Shown piece after piece: positions 1 to 6,121 of a DNA stretch of 8,248 nt (position 1 is the first letter of the stretch; the number at the start of each line of letters is the position of its first letter). The notes beneath the pieces are model-generated. The model saw only the letters and a program-made list of their open reading frames with translations, was not told the origin of the DNA and searched no databases. Made by a program: the position numbers and the translations under genes. The stretch covers positions 1-8,248 of the forward strand of contig JAOUDT010000046.1 in assembly GCA_029859145.1 (NCBI GenBank). Reading direction: 5' to 3'. Source of the DNA: Dehalococcoidia bacterium. GTDB taxonomy: Bacteria; Chloroflexota; Dehalococcoidia; GIF9; AB-539-J10.

Positions 1-224
1 CCCCCGCGGCATCCGCAGCCCCGAATGAGTATGTAGCCGGCATATTCCATGGCTTTCATAATGGTAAGGCCTTCGGGGACTTCATAGCGCTTGCCCATGA
101 TATATATGGGGATCAGCTTGGCCGCTGTCTTCTTTTCTTTCTTGACCGCTGTCGCTGCCGGTTTTTTCGCCCTGTGTTTGACTGCTGTCGCTGTCGATTT
201 TCTCTTTGTCTGTTTGGCACTCAT
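1..224 (-). CDS. Ferredoxin-like iron-sulfur protein with Lys/Ala-rich N-terminal tail (N-terminal 74 codons only)
   Basis: The gene starts at ATG 224-222 and runs off the left edge, so only its first 74 residues are visible. Residues 1-37 are a low-complexity Lys/Ala/Thr tail, in which the segment ATAVK recurs at a 12-residue period. A folded domain then begins (about residue 38) with a beta-hairpin-like start (IPIYIMGKRYEVPEGLTIM) followed by RGCGCRG at residues 68-74, whose Cys70 and Cys72 are probably the first cluster ligands. The order strand, 'VPEGLTI', helix, Cys resembles the N-terminal 2Fe-2S (fer2-type) domain of redox enzyme subunits; this is inference from a short piece. It follows the HdrB-like gene by 31 bases, with a G-rich ribosome-binding site (GGGGGT) about 6 bases before the ATG, so it is probably the fourth gene of the fumarase-hdrCB operon and part of the same electron-transfer unit. 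The C-terminal part, and so the number of clusters, is unknown. Confidence 0.7.
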   Translation of the reverse strand, partial: MSAKQTKRKSTATAVKHRAKKPAATAVKKEKKTAAKLIPIYIMGKRYEVPEGLTIMKAMEYAGYILIRGCGCRG

Positions 225-255
225 TGTTAACCCCCAATCGGTCGAAACTTTCACC

Positions 256-1134
256 CTAGGCGAGCAAGTTCTTTATCCTCAGAAGAGATTCCGGTTTACC
301 ATAGTTCAGCTCAAAATGACATATCTTGGGATCAAGCCCCAGGGCAAGAGCCAGAAGCTGCGTAAAATAGAACTGCGGCATCCTTCTAAACCCACTATTC
401 TTCTTCATCAATTCCTGCTGCCCCTCGCCCAGATTGTAATCGCACAAAGGGCAGGTGAGAACCAGAGCCTCCGCCCCCTGGCTCAACGCCGAGTTCAAGA
501 TAGGTCGCGCATATTCAGCAATGTCATCGGGACTACTGACTATTTGATAAGAACCACAGCACCTCGTGGATTCAGGAAAATCAACCGGCCTGGCCCCCAG
601 AGCTTTAAGAAAGTCCCGGAAGATGACGGGGCTTTCTACGTTATCTATGGCTACCTCCCGCGGGCGAAGAAGGGTACACCCATAGTAAGGGGCCACTTTT
701 AGCCCTAGAAGAGGGAGCTTTACCATTTGCGAAACTACATCCCATCCTACATAGTCTCTCAACACTTCCAAAAGATGGACTACTTCTACCTCCCCACTAT
801 AATCCAGCCCCTCATCTATGAAGCTATTAATCGTATTCCTTTTTTCCACATCCTCTTTCATCAAAAGGTTGGCTCTCTTCAAGGTATTAAGGCAAAACGC
901 ACACAAAGTGACCAGTTCGGTCTTTCCCTGTTTCTTCACCCGGATGAGGTTGCGGATGGGCGCTACCTGATGGATTAGATCATCTTCAGCCAGAGAATAA
1001 ACCCCGCCACAGCAGTTCCACCTGGGGACCTCATCCAACTGCAATCCGAGGACTTTCATGGAAGCCACGGCGGGCTCCTCCAGGTTCCTGGCCCTGGTTT
1101 TCAGGGTACATCCGGGATAATAGGCCAAGCTCAT
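256..1134 (-). CDS. hdrB: HdrB-like protein with two CCG domains (heterodisulfide reductase subunit B family)
   Basis: The 292-residue protein carries two complete cysteine-rich CCG motifs, which in HdrB bind non-cubane [4Fe-4S] clusters. The first is Cys9, Cys41-Cys42, Cys78 and Cys81; the second is Cys153, Cys192-Cys193, Cys228 and Cys231. Length and spacing match the HdrB family, and no membrane segment is apparent. The same fold occurs in SdhE of type E succinate:quinone reductases, in the C-terminal part of TfrB (thiol:fumarate reductase), and in GlpC/LutA-like proteins, so the family alone does not give the substrate. The gene begins 11 bases after the HdrC-like stop, with GAGG about 8 bases before the ATG and overlapping that stop region, which indicates tight coupling. 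Downstream of a fumarase subunit and upstream of a ferredoxin-like gene, a role in moving electrons to or from the fumarate/succinate couple is reasonable, but a disulfide or quinone partner is also possible. Confidence 0.9.
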   Translation of the reverse strand: MSLAYYPGCTLKTRARNLEEPAVASMKVLGLQLDEVPRWNCCGGVYSLAEDDLIHQVAPIRNLIRVKKQGKTELVTLCAFCLNTLKRANLLMKEDVEKRNTINSFIDEGLDYSGEVEVVHLLEVLRDYVGWDVVSQMVKLPLLGLKVAPYYGCTLLRPREVAIDNVESPVIFRDFLKALGARPVDFPESTRCCGSYQIVSSPDDIAEYARPILNSALSQGAEALVLTCPLCDYNLGEGQQELMKKNSGFRRMPQFYFTQLLALALGLDPKICHFELNYGKPESLLRIKNLLA

Positions 1135-1145
1135 TTTCTAGTCCT

Positions 1146-1565
1146 CTAGCCGGTAAACTTCCTCAAGCCGCTGACCATAGCTATTTGAGGAAGCTCGGAA
1201 CGTTTTTCCGGTGGAATATCCTCAGGGCGTACGCGGTCAACATTCTTCCTCAGCGTAAGAAGCCTTAAGGCCTCCATCACTTTGGAGAGGTCGAATCCTC
1301 TGGGACAGTTGACAGCACAGGCAAGACAGGAGGCACAAACCCAAACAGTCCTGGAACCGGCGATTTCCTCCTCCAATCCTAATCGTGCCAGCTCGATAAT
1401 CCGGCGAGGGGAGATGTCCATATTGGGAGCGGCAGGACAGTTTCCGGAGCACATGCCGCACTGATAGCATAGCTGGAGGTTCTGTCCGCTGAGCTGCTTG
1501 ACTTTCTTTGCAAACTCGCGGCATGACTTTTTAGGCGAAATGGTTACGGATGCCTTCTTAGTCAT
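1146..1565 (-). CDS. hdrC: HdrC-like protein with two [4Fe-4S] ferredoxin motifs
   Basis: The 139-residue protein has two classical 4Fe-4S binding motifs. The first is Cys33, Cys36, Cys39 and Cys43 (CYQCGMCSGNCP); the second is Cys77, Cys80, Cys83 and Cys87 (CASCLACAVNCP). Between them is the helix 'SPRRIIELARLG' typical of HdrC, and length and layout match that family. HdrC normally passes electrons between an HdrA-type flavoprotein (or another donor) and HdrB. No HdrA is visible here, so the donor is unknown. The gene starts 12 bases after the fumarase alpha stop, with only a weak GAG-type ribosome-binding site close to the ATG, so translation probably depends on coupling to the upstream gene. 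The N-terminal 15 residues are Lys/Ser-rich. The family assignment is secure; the physiological reaction is inferred from context only. Confidence 0.9.
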   Translation of the reverse strand: MTKKASVTISPKKSCREFAKKVKQLSGQNLQLCYQCGMCSGNCPAAPNMDISPRRIIELARLGLEEEIAGSRTVWVCASCLACAVNCPRGFDLSKVMEALRLLTLRKNVDRVRPEDIPPEKRSELPQIAMVSGLRKFTG

Positions 1566-1577
1566 GTCTCAACTGGC

Positions 1578-2423
1578 CTAGAGCGTCGCTTCCTCATGGC
1601 GATCACACCAGCACTGCATGTTGACTGCCACAGGCATGCTGGCAATATGGCAGGGGAATGCCTCCACGTGGACCGCCAAGGCGGTCACCGCCCCGCCATA
1701 GCCCATAGCACCGATACCCAGATTGTTGACCTTTTCCAGAATTTCCTTCTCCAGACCGGCAACCTCGGGGTCGGAGCTTGGCTCGCCGATTCTGCGTAGC
1801 AGCGCCTTCTTGGCTATAAACATGGTCTGGTCCGTCGTCCCGCCTATGCCAACGCCGATGATGACCGGCGGACAAGGATTGCTGCCGACCTCGCTGACAA
1901 GTTTGACGACAAAGTCTATGACCCCTTGACGTCCCTGAGATGGAGACAGGACAGTCAGACGCGAACAATTCTCCGAGCCGCCTCCCTTGGGCAGGACGCT
2001 GATTTTCAGCTTGTCGCCGGGGACTATGTCGGTATGAATCATAGCCGGCGTGTTGTCCTTGGTGTTTACCCTGGCAAAGCAGGGCCCTTTCACTATGGAT
2101 TTACGTAGATACCCCTTATCGTACCCCTGGCGCACTCCTTCATTGATGGCGGTGTAAAGATCATCTCCGGTTATATGCACTTCCTGGCCCAGCTCCAGCA
2201 TGACTACAGCGGCGCCGGTGTCCTGACAGAGAGGAATTTGCTCCTTGCCGGCGATGTTTGCGTTCTCCAGAATTCTGTCCAACACATCGCGGCAGACAGG
2301 AGATTTTTCTTTTTCTTTTGCCTGCTTGAGAGCAGCCACTACGTCTTCAGGCAAATAATGGCAGGAATGTTCAAATAGACGGGCTACGGCGTTCGTTATG
2401 TCACTGGCTTTGATTTCCCTCAT
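1578..2423 (-). CDS. fumA: Fumarate hydratase class I, alpha subunit (TtdA/FumA N-terminal family)
   Basis: The 281-residue protein is the catalytic iron-sulfur half of a two-subunit class I hydro-lyase, which reversibly hydrates fumarate to (S)-malate; L-tartrate dehydratase alpha (TtdA) is the close alternative. Family motifs are present: LCQDTGAA (Cys66), GGGSENCSRL, SNPCPPVIIGVGIGG (Cys184), LGIGAMGYGG, and HIASMPVAVNMQCWC near the C-terminus (Cys271, with an extra Cys273). Cys66, Cys184 and Cys271 are the expected ligands of the oxygen-sensitive [4Fe-4S] cluster. The length is normal for the alpha subunit. The start is ATG 2423; only a purine run (GAAAAAG) precedes it, so the ribosome-binding site is weak. 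The beta subunit that normally follows directly is absent: an HdrC-like gene starts 12 bases later. Beta may lie beyond the left edge or elsewhere. The carboxyltransferase context favours fumarase over tartrate dehydratase. Confidence 0.92.
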   Translation of the reverse strand: MREIKASDITNAVARLFEHSCHYLPEDVVAALKQAKEKEKSPVCRDVLDRILENANIAGKEQIPLCQDTGAAVVMLELGQEVHITGDDLYTAINEGVRQGYDKGYLRKSIVKGPCFARVNTKDNTPAMIHTDIVPGDKLKISVLPKGGGSENCSRLTVLSPSQGRQGVIDFVVKLVSEVGSNPCPPVIIGVGIGGTTDQTMFIAKKALLRRIGEPSSDPEVAGLEKEILEKVNNLGIGAMGYGGAVTALAVHVEAFPCHIASMPVAVNMQCWCDRHEEATL

Positions 2424-2686
2424 CTTTTTCGGCGGCTCATCCTGGCTCCGCGATGCTGGATGCGCTGGATCTGCAAATTTGCTGCACTACCGTTGACGCA
2501 GTGAGGCCAGCATTGATCAGGAACAGGACCTGTGCCTTTTCTCCCTTCTTTTCAATTGGCCTTTTTGGGGGTCGCGTGAATCCCGGGAAAAGGAGAGAAC
2601 TTTCTCAAGCATGTATATTTACTTTAACATTTCCGGCGAAAAATTTGAAGGTTCTCACGTATATCTGATCGAAGAGTGCTTTTTGT
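2424..2686 (-). promoter_or_regulatory. Intergenic region before the fumarase-hdrCB operon with a weak promoter candidate
   Basis: This 263-base gap separates the 5S-type gene from fumA, far more than the 11-31 base spacings downstream, so the fumA operon may have its own promoter. Reading the minus strand, a possible -10 (TATACA, 2617-2612) has a poor -35 (TTCGCC, 2640-2635) at 17 bases. Just downstream of it, over the expected start point, lies the interrupted palindrome GAGAA-AG-TTCTC (2606-2595). Nearer fumA is a 7-bp inverted repeat, ATGCTGG at 2453-2459 with CCAGCAT at 2507-2513. I see no hairpin plus T-run terminator after the 5S gene, so read-through is also possible. No credible gene was found in the gap. 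Confidence 0.3.
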
Positions 2687-4231
2687 CTAGCTTCCCTTCA
2701 GCTTGCCGGCCTTGACCTGAGCGATAAGCTCATCCTCCTTTTTCACTTCCTCGAGAGTCTTGGGGGCATAGGGCGGCTTCCATTCGTCCGGGACCGTCTT
2801 GTCTATACCATACTTGTATTTCAAGAAACGGGCACCGGTGGCAGGGAAAAGAGCATAAGTGAGCACGTCCTGAATATTCCTGGCAAATTCCTTCGATTCC
2901 TCCTTAGCTTTATCCAATTCCGGAGCGAGCAGGTCTGCCGGCCGACGGGTGATAGGCTCCTTACCTTTGAGAATAGTCTTCTGGATATCGGGCGCAATCG
3001 GAGCCGGTGGCCTGCCATAACCCCCGGATATATATTCCCTGGCCTCTTTGGAGACAAGCTTGTAGCGTCCTATCAGGACATTCTGTACCGCCTGGACGCC
3101 GACGATCTGGCTCGTAGGCGTGACCAAAGGCGGATAGCCAAATTCCTCCCTGACCCTGGCGGTCTCTTGCCGTACCTCAGCCAGCCTGTCCAGAGCGTCC
3201 ATTTGTTTGAGCTGCGCTACCAGGTTGGTGGTCATGCCGCCGGGAATCTGATGCATCAGGGCTCCGGTGTCTATGATCGAAATTGCCGATGTGTCCAGAA
3301 AATCCCTGTACTTAGGTGCGACCTCCTCCAGCATCTGCCCGCACTTGGATAGCTGCTCAATATCGAGTCCCGTGTCCCTGTTTGTGCCATACAGAGCAAC
3401 CACCAGGGGCTCGACGGCCGCCTCTGAGGAGCGCAAAGCAAAGGGAGACAATGCGGTGTCAATAATGTCGACCCCGGCCTCTATGGACTTCAGCAGAGAC
3501 ATGGACCCCTGCCCGGTTGTGTAGTGGGTGTGGAGGTTGACAGGCACCTTCAAGCTTTCTTTAAGGGCCTTGATCAGTTCATAGGCATCATATGGGGAGA
3601 TAAGCCCGGCCTGGTCCTTGATACATATGGAATCGGCGCCCATGTCCTGCAGGATGAGCGCTTTCCTAACAAAGTATTCCAGGTTATAGATCGGCCCGCC
3701 CATCCTGGGCTGAGTGAGTGAGTAGCACAGGGCTCCCTGGTAGTGCCTGCCGCATTTTTTTATCGCTCTGGCCGCTCGCTCGTGATTGCGCTCATCATTA
3801 ACGGCATCGAAAACACGGAAAATATCGATGCCCACCTCAGCTGCCTGTTCGACAAAAGCATCCACCAGATCGTCGGGATAGTTGCGGTAACCGACCAGGT
3901 TCTGTCCCCGTAGAAGCATCTGAAGTTGGGTATCGGGCATGAGTCTCTTCAACTTGCGGGGCCTGTCCCAGGGGTCTTCACCCAAAAAGCGATGGGCCAC
4001 ATCAAATGTTGCTCCGCCCCAGACCTCCATGGAGTAGAAGCCGCACCTGTTCATTTCAGGGGCCATCCGCTCCATGTCCTCAGTTCGCATCCGTGTAGCA
4101 ACTGTGGACTGATGCCCGTCACGAAAGGTGGTGTCACAGATTTTGACCGGGTTTCTGGCCTTCGGCCTTGTCTTCACCTTGTCAGCGGTTAATTCTCTGG
4201 CCGAGATGGGACCTTTTCTTGGTGCGCTCAC
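2687..4231 (-). CDS. Carboxyltransferase subunit of PycB/OadA/transcarboxylase 5S type, without biotin domain
   Basis: The 514-residue protein belongs to the family that transfers CO2 from carboxybiotin to pyruvate (or removes it from oxaloacetate): pyruvate carboxylase subunit B, oxaloacetate decarboxylase alpha, and transcarboxylase 5S. Visible landmarks in order are DTTFRDGHQS (residues 33-42, metal-binding Asp38), EVWGGATFDVAHRFL (69-83), LLRGQNLVGYRNYPDD (106-121), FRVFDAVND (138-146), CIKDQAGL with the predicted carboxylated Lys205, the HTH metal-ligand pair His234/His236, IPGGMTTNL (329-337), TPTSQIVG (371-378) and DVLTYALFP (455-463). It ends shortly after that block with no EAMKM biotin-attachment site, close to the length of 5S (about 505 residues) and shorter than biotin-bearing OadA. 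The GTG start is supported by AAAGGAG seven bases upstream. Pairing with a 12S-type gene favours a transcarboxylase 5S role. The usual RDAHQS motif reads RDGHQS here. Confidence 0.92.
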   Translation of the reverse strand: MSAPRKGPISARELTADKVKTRPKARNPVKICDTTFRDGHQSTVATRMRTEDMERMAPEMNRCGFYSMEVWGGATFDVAHRFLGEDPWDRPRKLKRLMPDTQLQMLLRGQNLVGYRNYPDDLVDAFVEQAAEVGIDIFRVFDAVNDERNHERAARAIKKCGRHYQGALCYSLTQPRMGGPIYNLEYFVRKALILQDMGADSICIKDQAGLISPYDAYELIKALKESLKVPVNLHTHYTTGQGSMSLLKSIEAGVDIIDTALSPFALRSSEAAVEPLVVALYGTNRDTGLDIEQLSKCGQMLEEVAPKYRDFLDTSAISIIDTGALMHQIPGGMTTNLVAQLKQMDALDRLAEVRQETARVREEFGYPPLVTPTSQIVGVQAVQNVLIGRYKLVSKEAREYISGGYGRPPAPIAPDIQKTILKGKEPITRRPADLLAPELDKAKEESKEFARNIQDVLTYALFPATGARFLKYKYGIDKTVPDEWKPPYAPKTLEEVKKEDELIAQVKAGKLKGS

Positions 4232-4238
4232 GGTTTAT

Positions 4239-4245
4239 CTCCTTT
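4239..4245 (-). promoter_or_regulatory. Ribosome-binding site deciding the GTG start of the 5S-type gene
   Basis: On the minus strand AAAGGAG ends seven bases before GTG 4231-4229. It selects this GTG, which gives a basic 30-residue leader before the catalytic domain. Confidence 0.75.
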
Positions 4246-4279
4246 CCGTCATTTAGAGCACTATGTTGCCTGAATTTTC

Positions 4280-4315
4280 GAGTCCAGCCACAGATTCCGG
4301 CCTTTCGCTGGACTC
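4280..4315. repeat. 9-bp perfect inverted repeat between the 12S and 5S genes
   Basis: GAGTCCAGC at 4280-4288 and GCTGGACTC at 4307-4315 are exact reverse complements separated by 18 bases, enough to form a stem-loop in the intercistronic RNA. The minus-strand side is followed by GAAAATTC rather than a T-run, so it does not look like an intrinsic terminator of the leftward operon. It could act in RNA processing or stability between the two cistrons. A second, shorter inverted repeat (AGCTAC-TG-GTAGCT) lies at 4365-4378 in the same gap. Confidence 0.6.
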
Positions 4316-4391
4316 TTTGTCCGGCTTCGAGCTTCAGCAAGCGATAGCAGTCAATGGCAGCGGCAGCTACTGGTAGCTCGTCAAAACTTCA

Positions 4392-5945
4392 TTACACGGG
4401 AATATTCCCATGCTTCTTCTGGGGTCTCGTCTCCCGTTTAGTAGAGAGAATCTCCAAGGCCTTGATTATCTTGGGGCGGCTCTCGTGGGGTGCAATAACT
4501 TCGTCAACATACCCCCGTGAGGCGGCGATGTAGGGATTATAGAGCAGGTCGCGATATTCCCGAATCTTTTCCTGCTCTTTGGCTTTGGGATCCGGCGCTG
4601 CGTCTATTTCCTTGCGAAAGATAATCGGCGTAGCCCCTTCAGCTCCCATCACTGCAATCTCCGCCGTGGGCCAGGCGAAAACAAAATCAGCGCCCAGGTC
4701 TCTGCTGCACATAGCCAGATACGAGCCCCCGTAATCTTTGCGAATAACCAGAGTGATTTTGGGAACCGTGGACTCGGAGTAGGCCCACAGAACCTTGGCT
4801 CCGTGTCTTATTATTCCCAGCCATTCCTGGTCCTTCCCTGGCAAGTAACCAGGGACGTCGGCGATGGTAAGCAAGGGAATGTTGAAGGCGTCGCAGAATC
4901 TGATGAAGCGGGTGATTTTATCCGCGGCATTGACGTCAAGACAGCCGGCAAGGTGCATCGGCTGATTAGCTATGATGCCCACCGGTCTACCGTTGAACCG
5001 GGCAAAGCAGATGATGGCGTTTTGGGCATAGTGAAGATGGGGCTCAAGTATTTCACCGTTGTCCACAATGGATTTGACAACATCCCTCATATTGTAGACC
5101 TTGTTGGGCTCGTCCGGGATGATGGTGTCAAGGGCGGGGTCAACGCGGTCCGCGTCGTCGGTGGGCTTCATTACAGGCGGGCTGTCCTTATTACTTGAGG
5201 GGAGGTAACTCAGAAGTTTTTTTGTCAGCTCGATAGCCTGAGCATCGCTATCGCAGGCAAAATGGCATACACCACTTTTGGTGGCATGAGGAATAGCGCC
5301 GCCCAGCTCTTCAGAGGTGATCTCCTCGCCTGTAACCTGTTTGATGACTGCCGGGCCTGTGATATGCATGTAGCTTGTCCCCTTCACCATGAACACCCAA
5401 TCTGTCATAGCCGGGGAATAGACAGCCCCCCCGGCAGTCGGTCCCATAATTCCCGAGAGCTGGGGAATGACCCCGGATGCCGCGGAATTCCGGAAGAATA
5501 TCTGCCCATAGCCCGAAAGGGCATCAACCCCCTCCTGAATCCGGGCCCCTCCGGAGTCATTAAAGCCTACTATGGGAACGCCGCACTTCATAGCTAAGTC
5601 CATTACTTTGCATATCTTTTTGGCATGCATCTCGCCCAGTGTGCCTCCCATAGAGGTAAAGTCCTGCGAAAAAGCACATACGGCACGGCCATTCACCGTA
5701 CCATATCCGGTAACCACTCCTTCGGCGGGGACGACCACCTTGTCCATGCCAAAGAGCGTGGCCCGGTGCTGGACGAACAAGTCAAGCTCGTGAAAGCTTC
5801 CGGGGTCAAAAAGCAGGTCAAGCCGCTCACGAGCAGTCAGTTTTCCCGATTTACGCTGCTTCTCTACCCGCTCCGGACCTCCCAGGGCTTTCAGTTTCTT
5901 CTCTCTGTCCTTCAGTTCCTTCAACTGGTCAGCAACTCTGCCCAT
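4392..5945 (-). CDS. mmdA: Acyl-CoA carboxyltransferase, methylmalonyl-CoA decarboxylase alpha / transcarboxylase 12S / PccB family
   Basis: The 517-residue protein matches the length and motifs of the biotin-dependent carboxyltransferases that move CO2 between biotin and acyl-CoA (12S of transcarboxylase is about 520). It opens with a charged helix and KLTARERLDLLFDPGSF (35-51). The first crotonase-like half has FNDSGGARIQEGV (128-140) and GPTAGGAVYSPAMTD (168-182). The second half has LAGCLDVNAADKITRFIRFC (332-351), DVPGYLPGKDQE (363-374), the second oxyanion region DYGGSYLAMCS (404-414), and AWPTAEIAVMGAEGA (424-438). It ends in KKHGNIPV, a typical PccB/MmdA tail. The ATG start is fixed by an AGGAGG site seven bases upstream. 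Followed by a 5S-type gene, it is best read as a methylmalonyl-CoA carboxytransferase subunit; propionyl-CoA carboxylase beta or a decarboxylase subunit remain possible. No biotin carboxylase or carrier gene is adjacent in the window. Confidence 0.93.
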   Translation of the reverse strand: MGRVADQLKELKDREKKLKALGGPERVEKQRKSGKLTARERLDLLFDPGSFHELDLFVQHRATLFGMDKVVVPAEGVVTGYGTVNGRAVCAFSQDFTSMGGTLGEMHAKKICKVMDLAMKCGVPIVGFNDSGGARIQEGVDALSGYGQIFFRNSAASGVIPQLSGIMGPTAGGAVYSPAMTDWVFMVKGTSYMHITGPAVIKQVTGEEITSEELGGAIPHATKSGVCHFACDSDAQAIELTKKLLSYLPSSNKDSPPVMKPTDDADRVDPALDTIIPDEPNKVYNMRDVVKSIVDNGEILEPHLHYAQNAIICFARFNGRPVGIIANQPMHLAGCLDVNAADKITRFIRFCDAFNIPLLTIADVPGYLPGKDQEWLGIIRHGAKVLWAYSESTVPKITLVIRKDYGGSYLAMCSRDLGADFVFAWPTAEIAVMGAEGATPIIFRKEIDAAPDPKAKEQEKIREYRDLLYNPYIAASRGYVDEVIAPHESRPKIIKALEILSTKRETRPQKKHGNIPV

Positions 5946-5952
5946 ACGAATT

Positions 5953-5959
5953 CCTCCTC
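5953..5959 (-). promoter_or_regulatory. Strong ribosome-binding site of the 12S-type gene
   Basis: GAGGAGG on the minus strand lies seven bases before ATG 5945. It is the strongest Shine-Dalgarno match in the window, fitting a highly expressed catabolic operon. Confidence 0.8.
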
Positions 5960-5987
5960 ACGAATCAGACTGGTTACGAAGAAAGCT

Positions 5988-6017
5988 ATTTTAAAACGGA
6001 ATTCGCGACCGAGGCAA
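5988..6017 (-). promoter_or_regulatory. Candidate sigma-70-type promoter for the leftward carboxyltransferase operon
   Basis: Reading the minus strand, TTGCCT (6017-6012, 4 of 6 matches to the -35 consensus) and TAAAAT (5993-5988, 5 of 6 matches to the -10) are separated by 18 bases. Transcription would start near 5981, giving a leader of about 35 bases that contains the AGGAGG site. The position in the divergent gap is right for the first gene of the operon. This is consensus matching by eye. Confidence 0.45.
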
Positions 6018-6097
6018 CCCCCTCAACTTAGGGAGTCACCCAACCGAACTGGAAAACGGCATCAAGCCCAGATCCGAAAGCTTGTGACAGCCTCGCA

Positions 6098-6117
6098 TAG
6101 AATGATATCATTGAGGG
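6098..6117 (+). promoter_or_regulatory. 12-bp palindrome and ribosome-binding site directly upstream of cmk
   Basis: AATGATATCATT (6101-6112) is a perfect 12-bp palindrome, immediately followed by the cmk ribosome-binding site GAGGG (6113-6117), four bases before the TTG start. A possible -10 (TAGAAT, 6098-6103) overlaps it but lacks a good -35. Placement over a promoter and ribosome-binding site would suit an operator, but a palindrome of this length can occur by chance in a window this size. Confidence 0.3.
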
Positions 6118-6121
6118 AAAT

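Larger units (their letters stand above)
4182..4392 (-). pseudogene. Possible small third carboxylase component (OadG/MmdD-like ORF) with a broken or shifted start
   Basis: The mmdA stop overlaps an ATG (TAATG, 4394-4390), the usual sign of a coupled next gene, but that ATG frame reads M-K-F-stop. One base over, a frame is open from 4388 to a TGA at 4184-4182 (68 codons), beginning SFDELPVAAAIDCYRLLK and later containing GWTRKFRQHSAL. Removing one A after the ATG would give M-S-F-D-E-L-P and join start and frame. The pattern of an Ala-rich helix with a Tyr and then Trp-x4-Arg-Gln resembles, from memory, small proteins encoded beside methylmalonyl-CoA decarboxylase/transcarboxylase subunits. 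Against it: there is no start codon in the open frame before TTG 4340, it overlaps the next gene by 50 bases, and an inverted repeat lies inside. It may be a frameshifted gene, an assembly error, or chance. Confidence 0.35.

Noticed and set aside
91..702. 203-codon open frame on the plus strand
   Set aside because: It is antisense to the HdrB-like gene and the ferredoxin start, which carry full cysteine motifs; its own translation has no recognisable domain.
2453..2513. tRNA-like shape: 7-bp closing stem with an AACGGTAG segment resembling a D-loop
   Set aside because: It is too short (61 bases), with no T-loop GTTCGA and no proper anticodon arm, so it is only an inverted repeat.
2453..2668. 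Plus-strand 71-codon frame, and an open minus-strand frame without a start codon, in the gap before fumA
   Set aside because: Neither has a ribosome-binding site, a recognisable motif or a coupled position. Open frames of this length are common by chance.
4381..4392. prfB-like programmed +1 frameshift (TTT-TGA-C)
   Set aside because: Only two codons precede it and there is no Shine-Dalgarno stimulator at the right distance. A single-base indel or a non-coding gap explains it better.
4803..5198. 131-codon open frame on the plus strand
   Set aside because: It is fully inside the 12S-type gene on the other strand and has no domain of its own.
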